A DNA stretch of 6,269 nucleotides, taken from a bacterium (GTDB taxonomy: Bacteria; Armatimonadota; Fimbriimonadia; Fimbriimonadales; JBAXQP01). The notes under the pieces were generated by a model. The model saw only the letters and a list, made by a program, of their open reading frames with translations, had not been told where the DNA came from and ran no database searches. Positions 1 through 5,783 of the stretch are shown piece after piece. The DNA is taken from contig JBAXQP010000166.1 in assembly GCA_037131655.1 (NCBI GenBank), forward strand, positions 1 through 6,269, in the 5' to 3' direction. Each line of letters opens with the position of its first letter. Positions within the stretch are counted from its first letter, which is position 1. Position numbers and translations under genes: made by a program.

Positions 1-261
1 GCATATAAAATCGGAAATTCGATAACCGAACAATTCTGTAGTGATATTGAAGTTTTATCCTGCGCTGAACCGATTTTCGAGACAATTCCCGGCTGGCAAA
101 GCGATACTACCAAAGCACGCAAATGGAATGAACTCCCCACTAATGCAAGAGCCTATCTAGAGTTCATCTCGAATTATGTTGGCGTGCCTGTATCGATCGC
201 TTCCATCGGTCCCGAGCGCACTGAGACCATTATTGCCCGACCAGAATTGCTTTGGGGATAA
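1..261 (+). CDS. purA: Adenylosuccinate synthetase, C-terminal part (partial)
   Basis: The window opens inside this gene. The frame starting at base 1 stays open for 86 codons to a TAA at 259-261. PurA joins IMP and aspartate using GTP, the first committed step from IMP to AMP, in the cytoplasm. The family's C-terminal signature is clear: EPIFETIPGW, then the segment with LPTNARAYLEFI, then GVPVSIASIGPERTETI. These match the conserved EP-(I/V)-(Y/F)-ET-(L/M)-PGW, LP-x-A-x-x-Y and (S/T)-x-GPxRxxTI blocks at the end of PurA. The protein ends a few residues after the TETI block, as normal, so the 3' end is intact. The next gene, ribE, starts 6 bp after the stop, and a GGGGA at 254-258 inside the last codons can serve as its ribosome binding site. 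This suggests co-transcription of purine and riboflavin genes. Confidence 0.95.
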   Translation, partial: AYKIGNSITEQFCSDIEVLSCAEPIFETIPGWQSDTTKARKWNELPTNARAYLEFISNYVGVPVSIASIGPERTETIIARPELLWG

Positions 262-267
262 CTTAGA

Positions 268-912
268 ATGTTCACCGGACTAATCGAAGAAGTCGGCAAA
301 GTGTTTCAGATTCGCCAATCTGGCGATGCTGCACGGGTAACTGTCGAATGCCCTTTAATTGCCAAGGGAACTAATATCGGCGACAGCATCGCTATTAACG
401 GCGTTTGCCTTACTGTTGTTTCGCTCGATACTGCTCTTCTCACCTTTGACGCCGTTCCTGAAACAATGCGTCGCACCAATCTTGGCCAGCTCCACACAGG
501 TAGTCCTGTAAATCTCGAAAGAGCTCTCGCTGCCGGTCAACGGATGGGAGGACATTTCGTTCAAGGGCATATTGATGGCGTCGGCACAGTCGCTTCCGTC
601 CGCAGTGAAGATAACGCGCATATATTCTTTATAAAAGCTTCAAAAGAGTTGATGCGATACATTGTTCCCAAAGGTTCGGTTGCAATAGATGGCGTAAGTC
701 TTACAGTAGTCGATGTGGAGCCGAATCAGTTTTCAATGTGGATTATCCCTCATACTTTCGAGAATACCACCTTCAAAATCCGCCAAATCAACGACCTGGT
801 GAACCTAGAAACTGACTTACTTGCAAAGTATGTTGAAAAGATGCTCTTAGGGAGCGATGAAGCAGAGAATGGCCTAAGCATTGAAAAGCTGAGGGACGCG
901 GGGTATATTTAG
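268..912 (+). CDS. ribE: Riboflavin synthase (alpha subunit type)
   Basis: This 214-residue enzyme dismutates two 6,7-dimethyl-8-ribityllumazine molecules to riboflavin plus the pyrimidine that RibH reuses. It is the last step of the pathway, cytoplasmic, and usually a trimer. The protein starts with the family hallmark MFTGLIEEVG and consists of two homologous lumazine-binding barrels, about residues 1-90 and 98-190. The first contains NGVCLTVV (Cys47) and PETMRRTNLG (64-73). The second contains DGVSLTVV (141-148) and PHTFENTTF (161-169). The linking GGHFVQGHIDG block (94-104, His96 and His101) is intact, and the length is normal for the family. The ATG at 268 is the only sensible start because MFTG is the true N-terminus of this family. 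A GGGGA lies 9 nt upstream, within purA. The symbol ribE follows E. coli-style usage; in Bacillus the equivalent gene is called ribB or ribE depending on the author. Confidence 0.97.
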   Translation: MFTGLIEEVGKVFQIRQSGDAARVTVECPLIAKGTNIGDSIAINGVCLTVVSLDTALLTFDAVPETMRRTNLGQLHTGSPVNLERALAAGQRMGGHFVQGHIDGVGTVASVRSEDNAHIFFIKASKELMRYIVPKGSVAIDGVSLTVVDVEPNQFSMWIIPHTFENTTFKIRQINDLVNLETDLLAKYVEKMLLGSDEAENGLSIEKLRDAGYI

Positions 913-924
913 GCTACAACAGAA

Positions 925-2166
925 ATGATAGAGCCTAAAATAGAGAATTCTGACAACAACGGCGAATTTACATTCGCTACCATCAATGAAGCGCTTGAAG
1001 AGCTTCGCCAGGGGCGGATGCTTATAGTGACGGATGATCCCGACCGCGAGAATGAAGGCGACTTCATTATGGCCGCTGAAAAGGTCACTCCGGAAGCGAT
1101 TAACTTCATGGCCATGTACGGCCGTGGTCTTATTTGTCTTCCCGCCACAAAAGAGCGTTTGCAAGAACTTGGCATCCCCCTTATGGTCAAGGAGAATACG
1201 GCCAAACTTGGCACCCCCATGACCGAAAGCATTGATGCAATCCACGGCACTTCGACGGGTATCTCGGCTTTTGATCGCGCCCATACTATTAAAGTTTTTG
1301 TGGATCCAAGTACCGACCCAGCGGAACTTTCACGCCCCGGCCATATCTTCCCTCTTCAAGCTGTTGACGGCGGAGTATTAAGGCGAGCCGGTCATACAGA
1401 AGCATCAGTCGATTTTTCACGGCTAGCCGGACTAAATCCCAGCGGTGTGCTTTGCGAGATTATGAATGAAGACGGCACGATGTCGAGAATGCCTGAACTC
1501 ATCCAACTCGCTAAAAAATTCAATCTAAAAATCGCAACTATCACCGACCTCATCGAATACAGACGAAGAAACGAACGTCTTGTCCAAAAAGTAACGCCCC
1601 CAGTTAAACTGCCAACACGTTATGGTGACTTCTTTATTCACGGGTATGAGTGCTCCGTTGATCCCAATCCATACGTTGCCATTACGATGGGAGATTTGAA
1701 AAGCGGTGAGCCAACACTAGTCCGTGTCCATTCGAGTTGCATGACAGGCGATTTGCTTGAAAGCCTTCGCTGTGATTGCGGCGATCAGCTTCATCTCGCA
1801 TTAGAAAGAATTTCTGAAGAAGGCCGAGGGGTTTTACTCTATATTAACCAGGAAGGCCGCGGAATAGGGATTTTAAATAAGATAAAAGCCTATTCTCTTC
1901 AAGATCAAGGTCAGGATACAGTAGAAGCAAATGAAAGCCTTGGTTTCAAAGCCGATCTTCGAGAATACGGCATCGGCGCGCAAATACTGGCTGACCTCGG
2001 ACTAAAACAGATTCGTCTGATGACAAACAATCCAGCCAAAATCGCAGGGTTGGACGGGTATGGTCTGCATATCGTCGAGCATGTCCCACTAGTATCAAAA
2101 CCTACCGAACATAATTTACGCTATCTAAACGCTAAACGAGATAAGCTTGGGCATTGGCTGAAATAG
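925..2166 (+). CDS. ribBA: Bifunctional 3,4-dihydroxy-2-butanone 4-phosphate synthase / GTP cyclohydrolase II
   Basis: This 413-residue fusion makes both riboflavin precursors. The N-terminal domain (about 16-212) converts ribulose 5-phosphate to DHBP. It has the acidic loop DDPDRENEGDF (37-47), the STGISAFDRAHTI block (110-122), RPGHIFPLQA (137-146) and RRAGHTEASVD (153-163, with His157 and Glu159). The C-terminal domain (about 225-413) opens GTP to the diaminopyrimidine. It has the zinc cysteines C272, C283 and C285 (HSSCMTGD...LRCDCGDQ), NQEGRGIGILNKI, the catalytic-type Tyr323, and the Asp344/Arg346 pair equivalent to E. coli RibA D126/R128. TNNPAKIAGL (367-376) is also present, so both active sites look complete. 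In the DHBP half, the usual TAFTVSVDA stretch reads TPMTESIDA, a mild divergence. The gap to ribE is 12 bp and no clear Shine-Dalgarno precedes ATG 925, so translation may depend on ribosomes arriving from ribE. The first 15 or so residues extend beyond the usual N-terminus, but no later in-frame ATG fits. Confidence 0.97.
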   Translation: MIEPKIENSDNNGEFTFATINEALEELRQGRMLIVTDDPDRENEGDFIMAAEKVTPEAINFMAMYGRGLICLPATKERLQELGIPLMVKENTAKLGTPMTESIDAIHGTSTGISAFDRAHTIKVFVDPSTDPAELSRPGHIFPLQAVDGGVLRRAGHTEASVDFSRLAGLNPSGVLCEIMNEDGTMSRMPELIQLAKKFNLKIATITDLIEYRRRNERLVQKVTPPVKLPTRYGDFFIHGYECSVDPNPYVAITMGDLKSGEPTLVRVHSSCMTGDLLESLRCDCGDQLHLALERISEEGRGVLLYINQEGRGIGILNKIKAYSLQDQGQDTVEANESLGFKADLREYGIGAQILADLGLKQIRLMTNNPAKIAGLDGYGLHIVEHVPLVSKPTEHNLRYLNAKRDKLGHWLK

Positions 2167-2177
2167 ATTTTCGAGTT

Positions 2178-2182
2178 GGGAG
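2178..2182 (+). promoter_or_regulatory. Ribosome binding site of ribH
   Basis: GGGAG lies 6 nt before the ATG at 2189, followed by a run of A. It supports the chosen ribH start. It also contrasts with ribBA, which has no comparable site, so ribH may be translated more independently. Confidence 0.7.
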
Positions 2183-2188
2183 AAAAAA

Positions 2189-2671
2189 ATGACTAAAGTA
2201 TATGAAGGCAAATTGATTGGAACTGGGTTTAAGGTTGGGATCGTAGTGAGCCGTTGGAACTCATTTGTTACCACTAAACTCTTGGAGGGTGCTCTCGATG
2301 CGCTTAAACGACATGAAGTCGATTTGAATGATGTCGAAGTCGCATGGGTTCCTGGAACATGGGAAGCTCCGCTTGCTGCTCAGGAATTTTCGCGGTCGAA
2401 GCGATTTGATGCAATTGTGTGCCTTGGCGCAATTTTGAAAGGCGATACACCTCACGCAGAATATCTTGCTTCACAAGTTAGCAAAGGACTTGCCCAAATC
2501 TCGCTTGAGACGGGAGTGCCGATTGCATGGGGAGTTCTAACTTGCGATACGATCGAACAGGCGGTTGAACGATCTGGCGTTAAAATGGGCAATAAAGGCG
2601 CAGAAGCGGCGACGAGCGCAATCGAAACAGTCCATGTCTTGAAGCAAATCCGTGATGGAGGTCGTACTTGA
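2189..2671 (+). CDS. ribH: 6,7-dimethyl-8-ribityllumazine synthase
   Basis: This 160-residue enzyme condenses the pyrimidine derived from GTP with DHBP to give lumazine, the substrate of RibE. The family forms pentamers or 60-subunit capsids, which can enclose riboflavin synthase. The visible conserved parts are SRWNSFVT (21-28; Trp23 replaces the stacking Phe and is a common variant), VPGTWEAPLAA (54-64), LGAILKGDTPHAEY (79-92, with catalytic His89), GVLTCDTIEQAVERSG (115-130, Arg128 at the phosphate-contact position) and GNKGAEAA (134-141). Length and motif order are normal. It starts 22 bp after ribBA and has a good Shine-Dalgarno. Its TGA at 2669-2671 overlaps the TTG start of the following protease gene. 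Together with ribE and ribBA it completes the pathway except for the RibD deaminase/reductase step and the phosphatase, neither of which is encoded here. Confidence 0.96.
   Translation: MTKVYEGKLIGTGFKVGIVVSRWNSFVTTKLLEGALDALKRHEVDLNDVEVAWVPGTWEAPLAAQEFSRSKRFDAIVCLGAILKGDTPHAEYLASQVSKGLAQISLETGVPIAWGVLTCDTIEQAVERSGVKMGNKGAEAATSAIETVHVLKQIRDGGRT
2657..2662 (+). promoter_or_regulatory. Strong ribosome binding site that decides the TTG start of htrA
   Basis: GGAGGT sits inside the last codons of ribH, 5 nt before the TTG at 2668. It is the best Shine-Dalgarno in the window and the main reason to accept the rare TTG start. The start overlaps the ribH stop (TTGA, 2668-2671), an arrangement typical of translational coupling. 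Confidence 0.75.
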
Positions 2672-3831
2672 GAAAAGCGGCGCTTTTCACAATATTCTTT
2701 ATCTTCGCTTTCATCGCATGCCTTCTTATATTAAATGCTGTCAACTTAGTCCCGAACTTTCTTGTCTCTAAAAACAAGAAAGAGGTTTTAGAACGTCTCG
2801 ATTCCGCTTCTAAACAGTATCCACCTATTCCGGGCAGCGAAATTTTGGCTAAAGCTGCTGCCAAGATATCACCCTCTGTCGTCAATATCGAAATATCAGG
2901 ACGTACTCAACCGCAAAGAGATTTCTTTGGAAGAGTCTTCCCACCCAATTTCGTCATCGGAAAAGGCTCAGGCGTGATCATTAGTCCCGACGGCTTCCTC
3001 GTTACTAATAACCATGTAGTCCAAGGCGCTGATACCATTAAGGTGAAACTTTCTGATGGACGTTCCTTTATTGGTAAAACTGTTGGTAGAGACCCAGATA
3101 CCGACCTTGCAGTTGTAAAAATCTCTGGTTCAAACCTTCCTGCCGCTGAATTTGGCGACTCCGACACGCTTCAGGTAGCTCAGCAAGTAATTGCAGTGGG
3201 TAATCCGCTTGGATTCGAGAACACCGTCACCTCAGGAATCGTCAGCGCTCTTCATCGGAATTTTGAAGTTGCGCAGGAAAACCGATCCAGAAGTACTCGT
3301 TATGCCAATGTAATTCAAACCGATGCATCAATTAACCACGGCAATTCAGGTGGCGCTCTTGCGAATATCTACGGGCAACTAATCGGCATCAACGCTGTTA
3401 TCGCAGGTGGGGGTGAAAATTCAGGCAGCATCGGAATCGGCTTCGCTATTCCAGTCAACACCGTTAAACGCATTACCCGTCAACTTATTCAATCAGGGCG
3501 AGTAACACGGCCATGGCTAGGAATTTTATACACTGAAACAGGGACAATTAAAGAACAACACCCTAGTGAGGTAGCTAATTTAGACGGATCTCCCAACGGC
3601 CTATTCGTAAGTGACGTTATTAGAAACAGTCCCGCTATGATAGCTGGCATACAGCCCAATGATGTAATTATCAGCTTCAACGATAAACCGGTAACCGATC
3701 GATGGGAATTTGCAACCCAACTTGAGAAGCTCGGAGTTGGAAAAACCATCATGCTTAAAATTTGGCGTGATGGAAAAGAAGTTCCAATTCAAATAAAACT
3801 AGGCAAACGTCCTGAGCAAATTCCTTCTTAG
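2668..3831 (+). CDS. Membrane-anchored HtrA/DegP-type serine protease with one PDZ domain
   Basis: This 387-residue protein is a trypsin-fold quality-control protease of the HtrA family (MEROPS S1C), expected to act on the outer face of the membrane. Residues 4-31 form one hydrophobic segment after MRK, with no obvious cleavage site, so it is most likely an N-terminal anchor. The protease domain (about 60-275) carries the full triad: His116 in VTNNHVV, Asp146 in DPDTDLAVVKI and Ser227 in NHGNSGGA. The GNPLGFENTVTSGIVSA segment is also present. A single PDZ domain (about 283-378) has the RPWLGI entry, the SPAMIAGIQPNDVIISFN core and a terminal IKLGKRP. One PDZ fits DegS/HtrA-like rather than two-PDZ DegP proteins. 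The usual NPGNSGGPL is NHGNSGGAL, a small change next to the nucleophile. The start is TTG, overlapping the ribH stop. Substrates cannot be told from the sequence, and I give no symbol because htrA, degS and degP cannot be separated safely. Confidence 0.93.
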   Translation: MRKAALFTIFFIFAFIACLLILNAVNLVPNFLVSKNKKEVLERLDSASKQYPPIPGSEILAKAAAKISPSVVNIEISGRTQPQRDFFGRVFPPNFVIGKGSGVIISPDGFLVTNNHVVQGADTIKVKLSDGRSFIGKTVGRDPDTDLAVVKISGSNLPAAEFGDSDTLQVAQQVIAVGNPLGFENTVTSGIVSALHRNFEVAQENRSRSTRYANVIQTDASINHGNSGGALANIYGQLIGINAVIAGGGENSGSIGIGFAIPVNTVKRITRQLIQSGRVTRPWLGILYTETGTIKEQHPSEVANLDGSPNGLFVSDVIRNSPAMIAGIQPNDVIISFNDKPVTDRWEFATQLEKLGVGKTIMLKIWRDGKEVPIQIKLGKRPEQIPS

Positions 3832-3843
3832 AACCTACTTCTG

Positions 3844-5139
3844 CTAATTATTATCTCCGCCAACTTTGCCTATTCCTGCGCTAACTGCTGAAATTAACGC
3901 TAAGGCTGTCGCTCGATGAATGTCCTCTTCAACAAACGCAGATCCCACCAGTGATTTTCGCTCTTCCGGCGTCACATAAACTGCCACAACAGTCACTAAA
4001 GGACGCTGACCAGCCCCTATCTGTTGGATAACCTGTTCGATAAGAAGCGTATGATCCCTCGGAAGAATCTTGAGCAATGCACTCGCAGTTACCTGGGCAA
4101 CCAATTCAAGCGCTTGTTCAGGTCTCGGAGGACCACTTAAAGAACTCGCATATGTCTGTGCGCCTGATTTAATTTGAATGCTGGCTGTCGCCGCTATATC
4201 CTCGGTGACATAAGTTAAAGCCAGAAGCTCAATAGGACTTGATTGGGATAAGGGTTTAGGAGGCTCAACCTTTGGACGAGAGCGAACAGGTTCTTGCAGA
4301 AGGTATTCCTGCTCATTTTCAGCATTGATTTTCATCGACATACATTCTTTGCTTGCCAGGTTGATCAAGTTATCAATAGTTGCCGCATAGTGAACGTGTT
4401 CCCGTTCACGTGTTCTCTTACCCCCAAAATAACCGTAGGTCGCCGACACACTGATATCAACGCTGGCAAGATGAATCATGCTGATATCACGCGATATTCG
4501 GCTTGCCATTAATGCAGCCTCATCGCTTCGGCGAATAGTCGTAATAGCAAATTCATCTCCACCATACCGACAAACCATATCCTGAGAAGTGTCAGCCGCT
4601 TCTTTGATGACCTGTGCAACTTTCTGCAAAACATGGTCGCCCGTTAAGTGACCAAATCTTTTATTAAACATACCAAAACGGTCAAGGTCGAAAAATATAA
4701 TGGTGATTTCGCGGCCGGATGCCAACGCATCGATAGACCACTCTCGAAGGGTATCTGCCCAGGGCAATTGAGTGAGCGGATCGTATGAACGGCCAAGCTC
4801 AAGCAGCAAATCGGAAGCTGAGACAATACCGACAAGACGGTGATTTTCCAATACGGCCAATCGGTGAATATTCGTTTTTGATAGCATTTCCGCGACTTGC
4901 TTAAGAGGCATGTCAGGATGGCTCGTCGTCAATTCAGTTAACATGACATCGCCAACCAGCGTTTCTTCAGGCACGCCTAATACCTGCTGATATTCGAGAA
5001 AACCAACAAGATCATCCCCCTTCAATACCGGCAACCCGCCGATATCGTGTCCTTTAAAGAGGATGATTGCGGTTTTAATCGTGTGATCAGGATTAACCCA
5101 GATAGCCGGATGGCTCATTACGTCGCGAATAGTTTTCAT
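3844..5139 (-). CDS. CBS-CBS-GGDEF diguanylate cyclase with a LeuA-like C-terminal module
   Basis: This is a 431-residue predicted cytoplasmic signalling protein with no membrane segment. Residues 1-58 and 64-117 are two CBS repeats, a pair that commonly binds adenine nucleotides. Residues 118-270 form a GGDEF domain, which makes cyclic di-GMP from two GTP. It shows DPLTQLP (120-126), metal-site FFDLD (149-153), Asn159, GHLTGD (163-168) and an intact YGGDEF (192-197). The product-inhibition RxxD site is TSQD (184-187), so its Arg is missing and feedback control is probably weak. The usual FK and ND around the substrate site are FG and NK. A proline-rich linker (about 283-302) leads to residues 303-425, where two successive beta-strand/helix units resemble the regulatory domain of 2-isopropylmalate synthase. 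That resemblance is my inference. The gene converges on htrA with 12 bp between stops. No good Shine-Dalgarno precedes the ATG. A 44-codon ORF ends 7 nt upstream. Confidence 0.88.
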   Translation of the reverse strand: MKTIRDVMSHPAIWVNPDHTIKTAIILFKGHDIGGLPVLKGDDLVGFLEYQQVLGVPEETLVGDVMLTELTTSHPDMPLKQVAEMLSKTNIHRLAVLENHRLVGIVSASDLLLELGRSYDPLTQLPWADTLREWSIDALASGREITIIFFDLDRFGMFNKRFGHLTGDHVLQKVAQVIKEAADTSQDMVCRYGGDEFAITTIRRSDEAALMASRISRDISMIHLASVDISVSATYGYFGGKRTREREHVHYAATIDNLINLASKECMSMKINAENEQEYLLQEPVRSRPKVEPPKPLSQSSPIELLALTYVTEDIAATASIQIKSGAQTYASSLSGPPRPEQALELVAQVTASALLKILPRDHTLLIEQVIQQIGAGQRPLVTVVAVYVTPEERKSLVGSAFVEEDIHRATALALISAVSAGIGKVGGDNN

Positions 5140-5146
5140 ATTGCTT

Positions 5147-5281
5147 TTAGATGTGCAATTCTAATGCCAATAAGATCAGGCACGCCATCGACTCAACTAA
5201 TAATACCGTGACTGCGATGTTTAATTTCCTATCCAATAACAGGTTAATTTTACCGGTTATACACCTTTGTGTTAGATACAT
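5147..5281 (-). CDS. Possible small hydrophobic leader ORF before the CBS-GGDEF gene
   Basis: On the minus strand an ATG (+ strand 5279-5281) opens 44 codons to a TAA (5147-5149). The stop lies 7 nt before the CBS-GGDEF start and is in a different frame. The predicted peptide begins MYLTQRCITGK and has a hydrophobic second half including NIAVTVLLVESMACLILLAL, long enough for one membrane span. I find no convincing Shine-Dalgarno before the ATG, and I do not recognise the peptide. An open frame of this length can occur by chance in AT-rich DNA. It is listed because of its orientation, tight spacing and membrane-like composition. It could also be a non-functional stretch of the 5' leader. Confidence 0.22.
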   Translation of the reverse strand: MYLTQRCITGKINLLLDRKLNIAVTVLLVESMACLILLALELHI

Positions 5282-5333
5282 TATTGGCTGTTTGACACCG
5301 TAAAACCTCTATTCCACCCAAAATCTAGTAGGT

Positions 5334-5454
5334 ATGCTAGGAGTTTGGTGGAGTATTAACTCGGTCATATCACTTATTCTTCTTTTAGTAACGATATTGC
5401 TGTTCGTCCGGCAACCAATGTCCCGGCTGTATAGCCAAGTCCGACTAAGCAAAA
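5334..5454 (+). pseudogene. Possible 5' fragment of a small membrane-protein ORF cut by the IS
   Basis: An ATG at 5334 opens a frame whose first 40 codons lie outside the insertion sequence. The frame then runs on by chance into IS DNA until a stop at 5556-5558. The part outside reads as a membrane segment followed by a basic stretch: SVISLILLLVTILLFVRQP, then SRLYSQVRLSK. Such a hydrophobic helix ending in positive residues is typical of a real small membrane protein with its C-terminal side inside. If so, insertion at about 5455 separated it from its 3' part, which should lie beyond the right end of the IS. Against this, only AGGT directly touching the ATG resembles a ribosome binding site, and the family is not recognisable. 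Confidence 0.3.
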
Positions 5455-5481
5455 TGATCTTCCCCCGAAAAAACGGACACC
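5455..5481 (+). repeat. Left terminal inverted repeat of the IS3-family element
   Basis: The segment starts TGATCTTCCCCCG, continues with six A, and ends with CGGACACC. IS3-family ends begin with TG and often have this C-run, A-run and GGACAC order. The exact inner limit cannot be set without the right end, which is outside the window. Confidence 0.7.
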
Positions 5482-5483
5482 AG

Positions 5484-5489
5484 TATACT
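5484..5489 (+). promoter_or_regulatory. Possible -10 box of the transposase promoter
   Basis: TATACT matches the sigma-70 -10 consensus at five of six positions and lies just inside the inverted repeat, 16 nt before orfA. The best -35 candidate at 18 bp spacing is only TTCCCC (5460-5465), so the promoter would be weak, as is common for IS elements. The box overlaps the palindrome AGTATACT (5482-5489). A GAGGGA Shine-Dalgarno (5494-5499) follows. Confidence 0.35.
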
Positions 5490-5505
5490 AGTAGAGGGAA
5501 GACTA

Positions 5506-5775
5506 ATGAAGAGATATTCGGAAGAGTTCAAGAAAGAAGCCGTTCGTTTGGCAATTGAGGGCGGGATGAGTCAATCCCGAGTGGCTCGTGATCTGGGGGT
5601 GAACATCAACTCGCTCATCAGTTGGATTAGGAAGGCGAAGACCACCCGTGGCGGGGAGGTCAGGGAGACATTCGAGCAGGAGAACCGGCGTTTACGGCGG
5701 GAACTGGCAATCGTCACTGAGGAGCGAGACATCATAAAAAAAGCGCTGGGTATCTTCTCGAAGGAACTGCGATGA
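5506..5775 (+). CDS. IS3-family transposase OrfA (DNA-binding part)
   Basis: This 89-residue protein binds the ends of the IS and provides the N-terminal half of the OrfAB transposase. Residues 1-45 are the family's helix-turn-helix. They open MKRYSEEFKKEAVRLA, and GMSQSRVARDLGVNINSLISW (20-40) covers the two recognition helices. Residues 57-81 form a charged coiled coil (EQENRRLRRELAIV and onward) like the leucine zipper used for OrfA/OrfAB multimerisation. The closing KKALGIFSKE is the standard end of IS3-group OrfA. The ATG at 5506 has GAGGGA 6 nt upstream. The stop TGA (5773-5775) overlaps an orfB ATG (5772-5774), and a frameshift signal lies in codons 77-79. Length is normal. Confidence 0.92.
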   Translation: MKRYSEEFKKEAVRLAIEGGMSQSRVARDLGVNINSLISWIRKAKTTRGGEVRETFEQENRRLRRELAIVTEERDIIKKALGIFSKELR

Positions 5776-5783
5776 GATACCAG
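5720..5783 (+). promoter_or_regulatory. Programmed -1 ribosomal frameshift signal between orfA and orfB
   Basis: Three elements line up. AGGAG (5720-5724) resembles a Shine-Dalgarno 11 nt before the slip site. Seven A at 5736-5742 form the heptamer A AAA AAA, with the orfA codons AAA (5737) and AAA (5740) in the required phase. An inverted repeat GGTATCT (5749-5755) / AGATACC (5775-5781) starts 6 nt after the heptamer. It extends to CTG/CAG if one G is bulged, plus a G-U pair inside. This is the classic arrangement known from IS911 and E. coli dnaX. After slipping, the frame from 5742 has no stop and enters orfB, giving the OrfAB fusion. The stem encloses the orfA stop and the orfB ATG, so the same hairpin may also affect separate OrfB initiation. 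Confidence 0.85.

Larger units (their letters stand above)
5140..5454. other. AT-rich intergenic region between the CBS-GGDEF gene and the IS
   Basis: About 315 bp hold no recognised gene. The region must contain the promoter of the minus-strand signalling gene. The best candidate is a TATAAC -10-like box (GTTATA at 5256-5261 on the + strand), but no good -35 is paired with it. A perfect TTGACA occurs on the + strand at 5292-5297, but no -10 lies 15-19 bp downstream. The heptamer CCAATAA occurs at 5167-5173 and 5233-5239, and its complement TTATTGG at 5281-5287. Two short hydrophobic ORFs point away from each other, from 5281 leftward and 5334 rightward. No clear terminator is visible. Confidence 0.5.

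Noticed and set aside
241..267. FMN riboswitch or promoter directly before ribE
   Set aside because: Only 6 bp separate the purA stop from the ribE ATG, and the preceding bases are purA coding sequence.
874..1284. Open frame of 136 codons on the minus strand across the start of ribBA
   Set aside because: It lies opposite a clearly coding, conserved region and its translation resembles no known family; it is a shadow of ribBA.
5167..5287. CCAATAA at 5167 and 5233 and its complement TTATTGG at 5281 as operator or hairpin
   Set aside because: The matches are only 7 bp, AT-rich and unevenly spaced, and the flanks do not extend the pairing; chance is the simplest explanation.
5292..5297. Perfect TTGACA -35 hexamer on the plus strand
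   Set aside because: No acceptable -10 hexamer lies 15-19 bp downstream; TATGCT at 5333-5338 is far too distant.
5334..5558. A single 74-residue protein running from outside into the IS
   Set aside because: The portion after 5455 is IS DNA including the inverted repeat and orfA read in another frame, so only the part before 5455 could be native.
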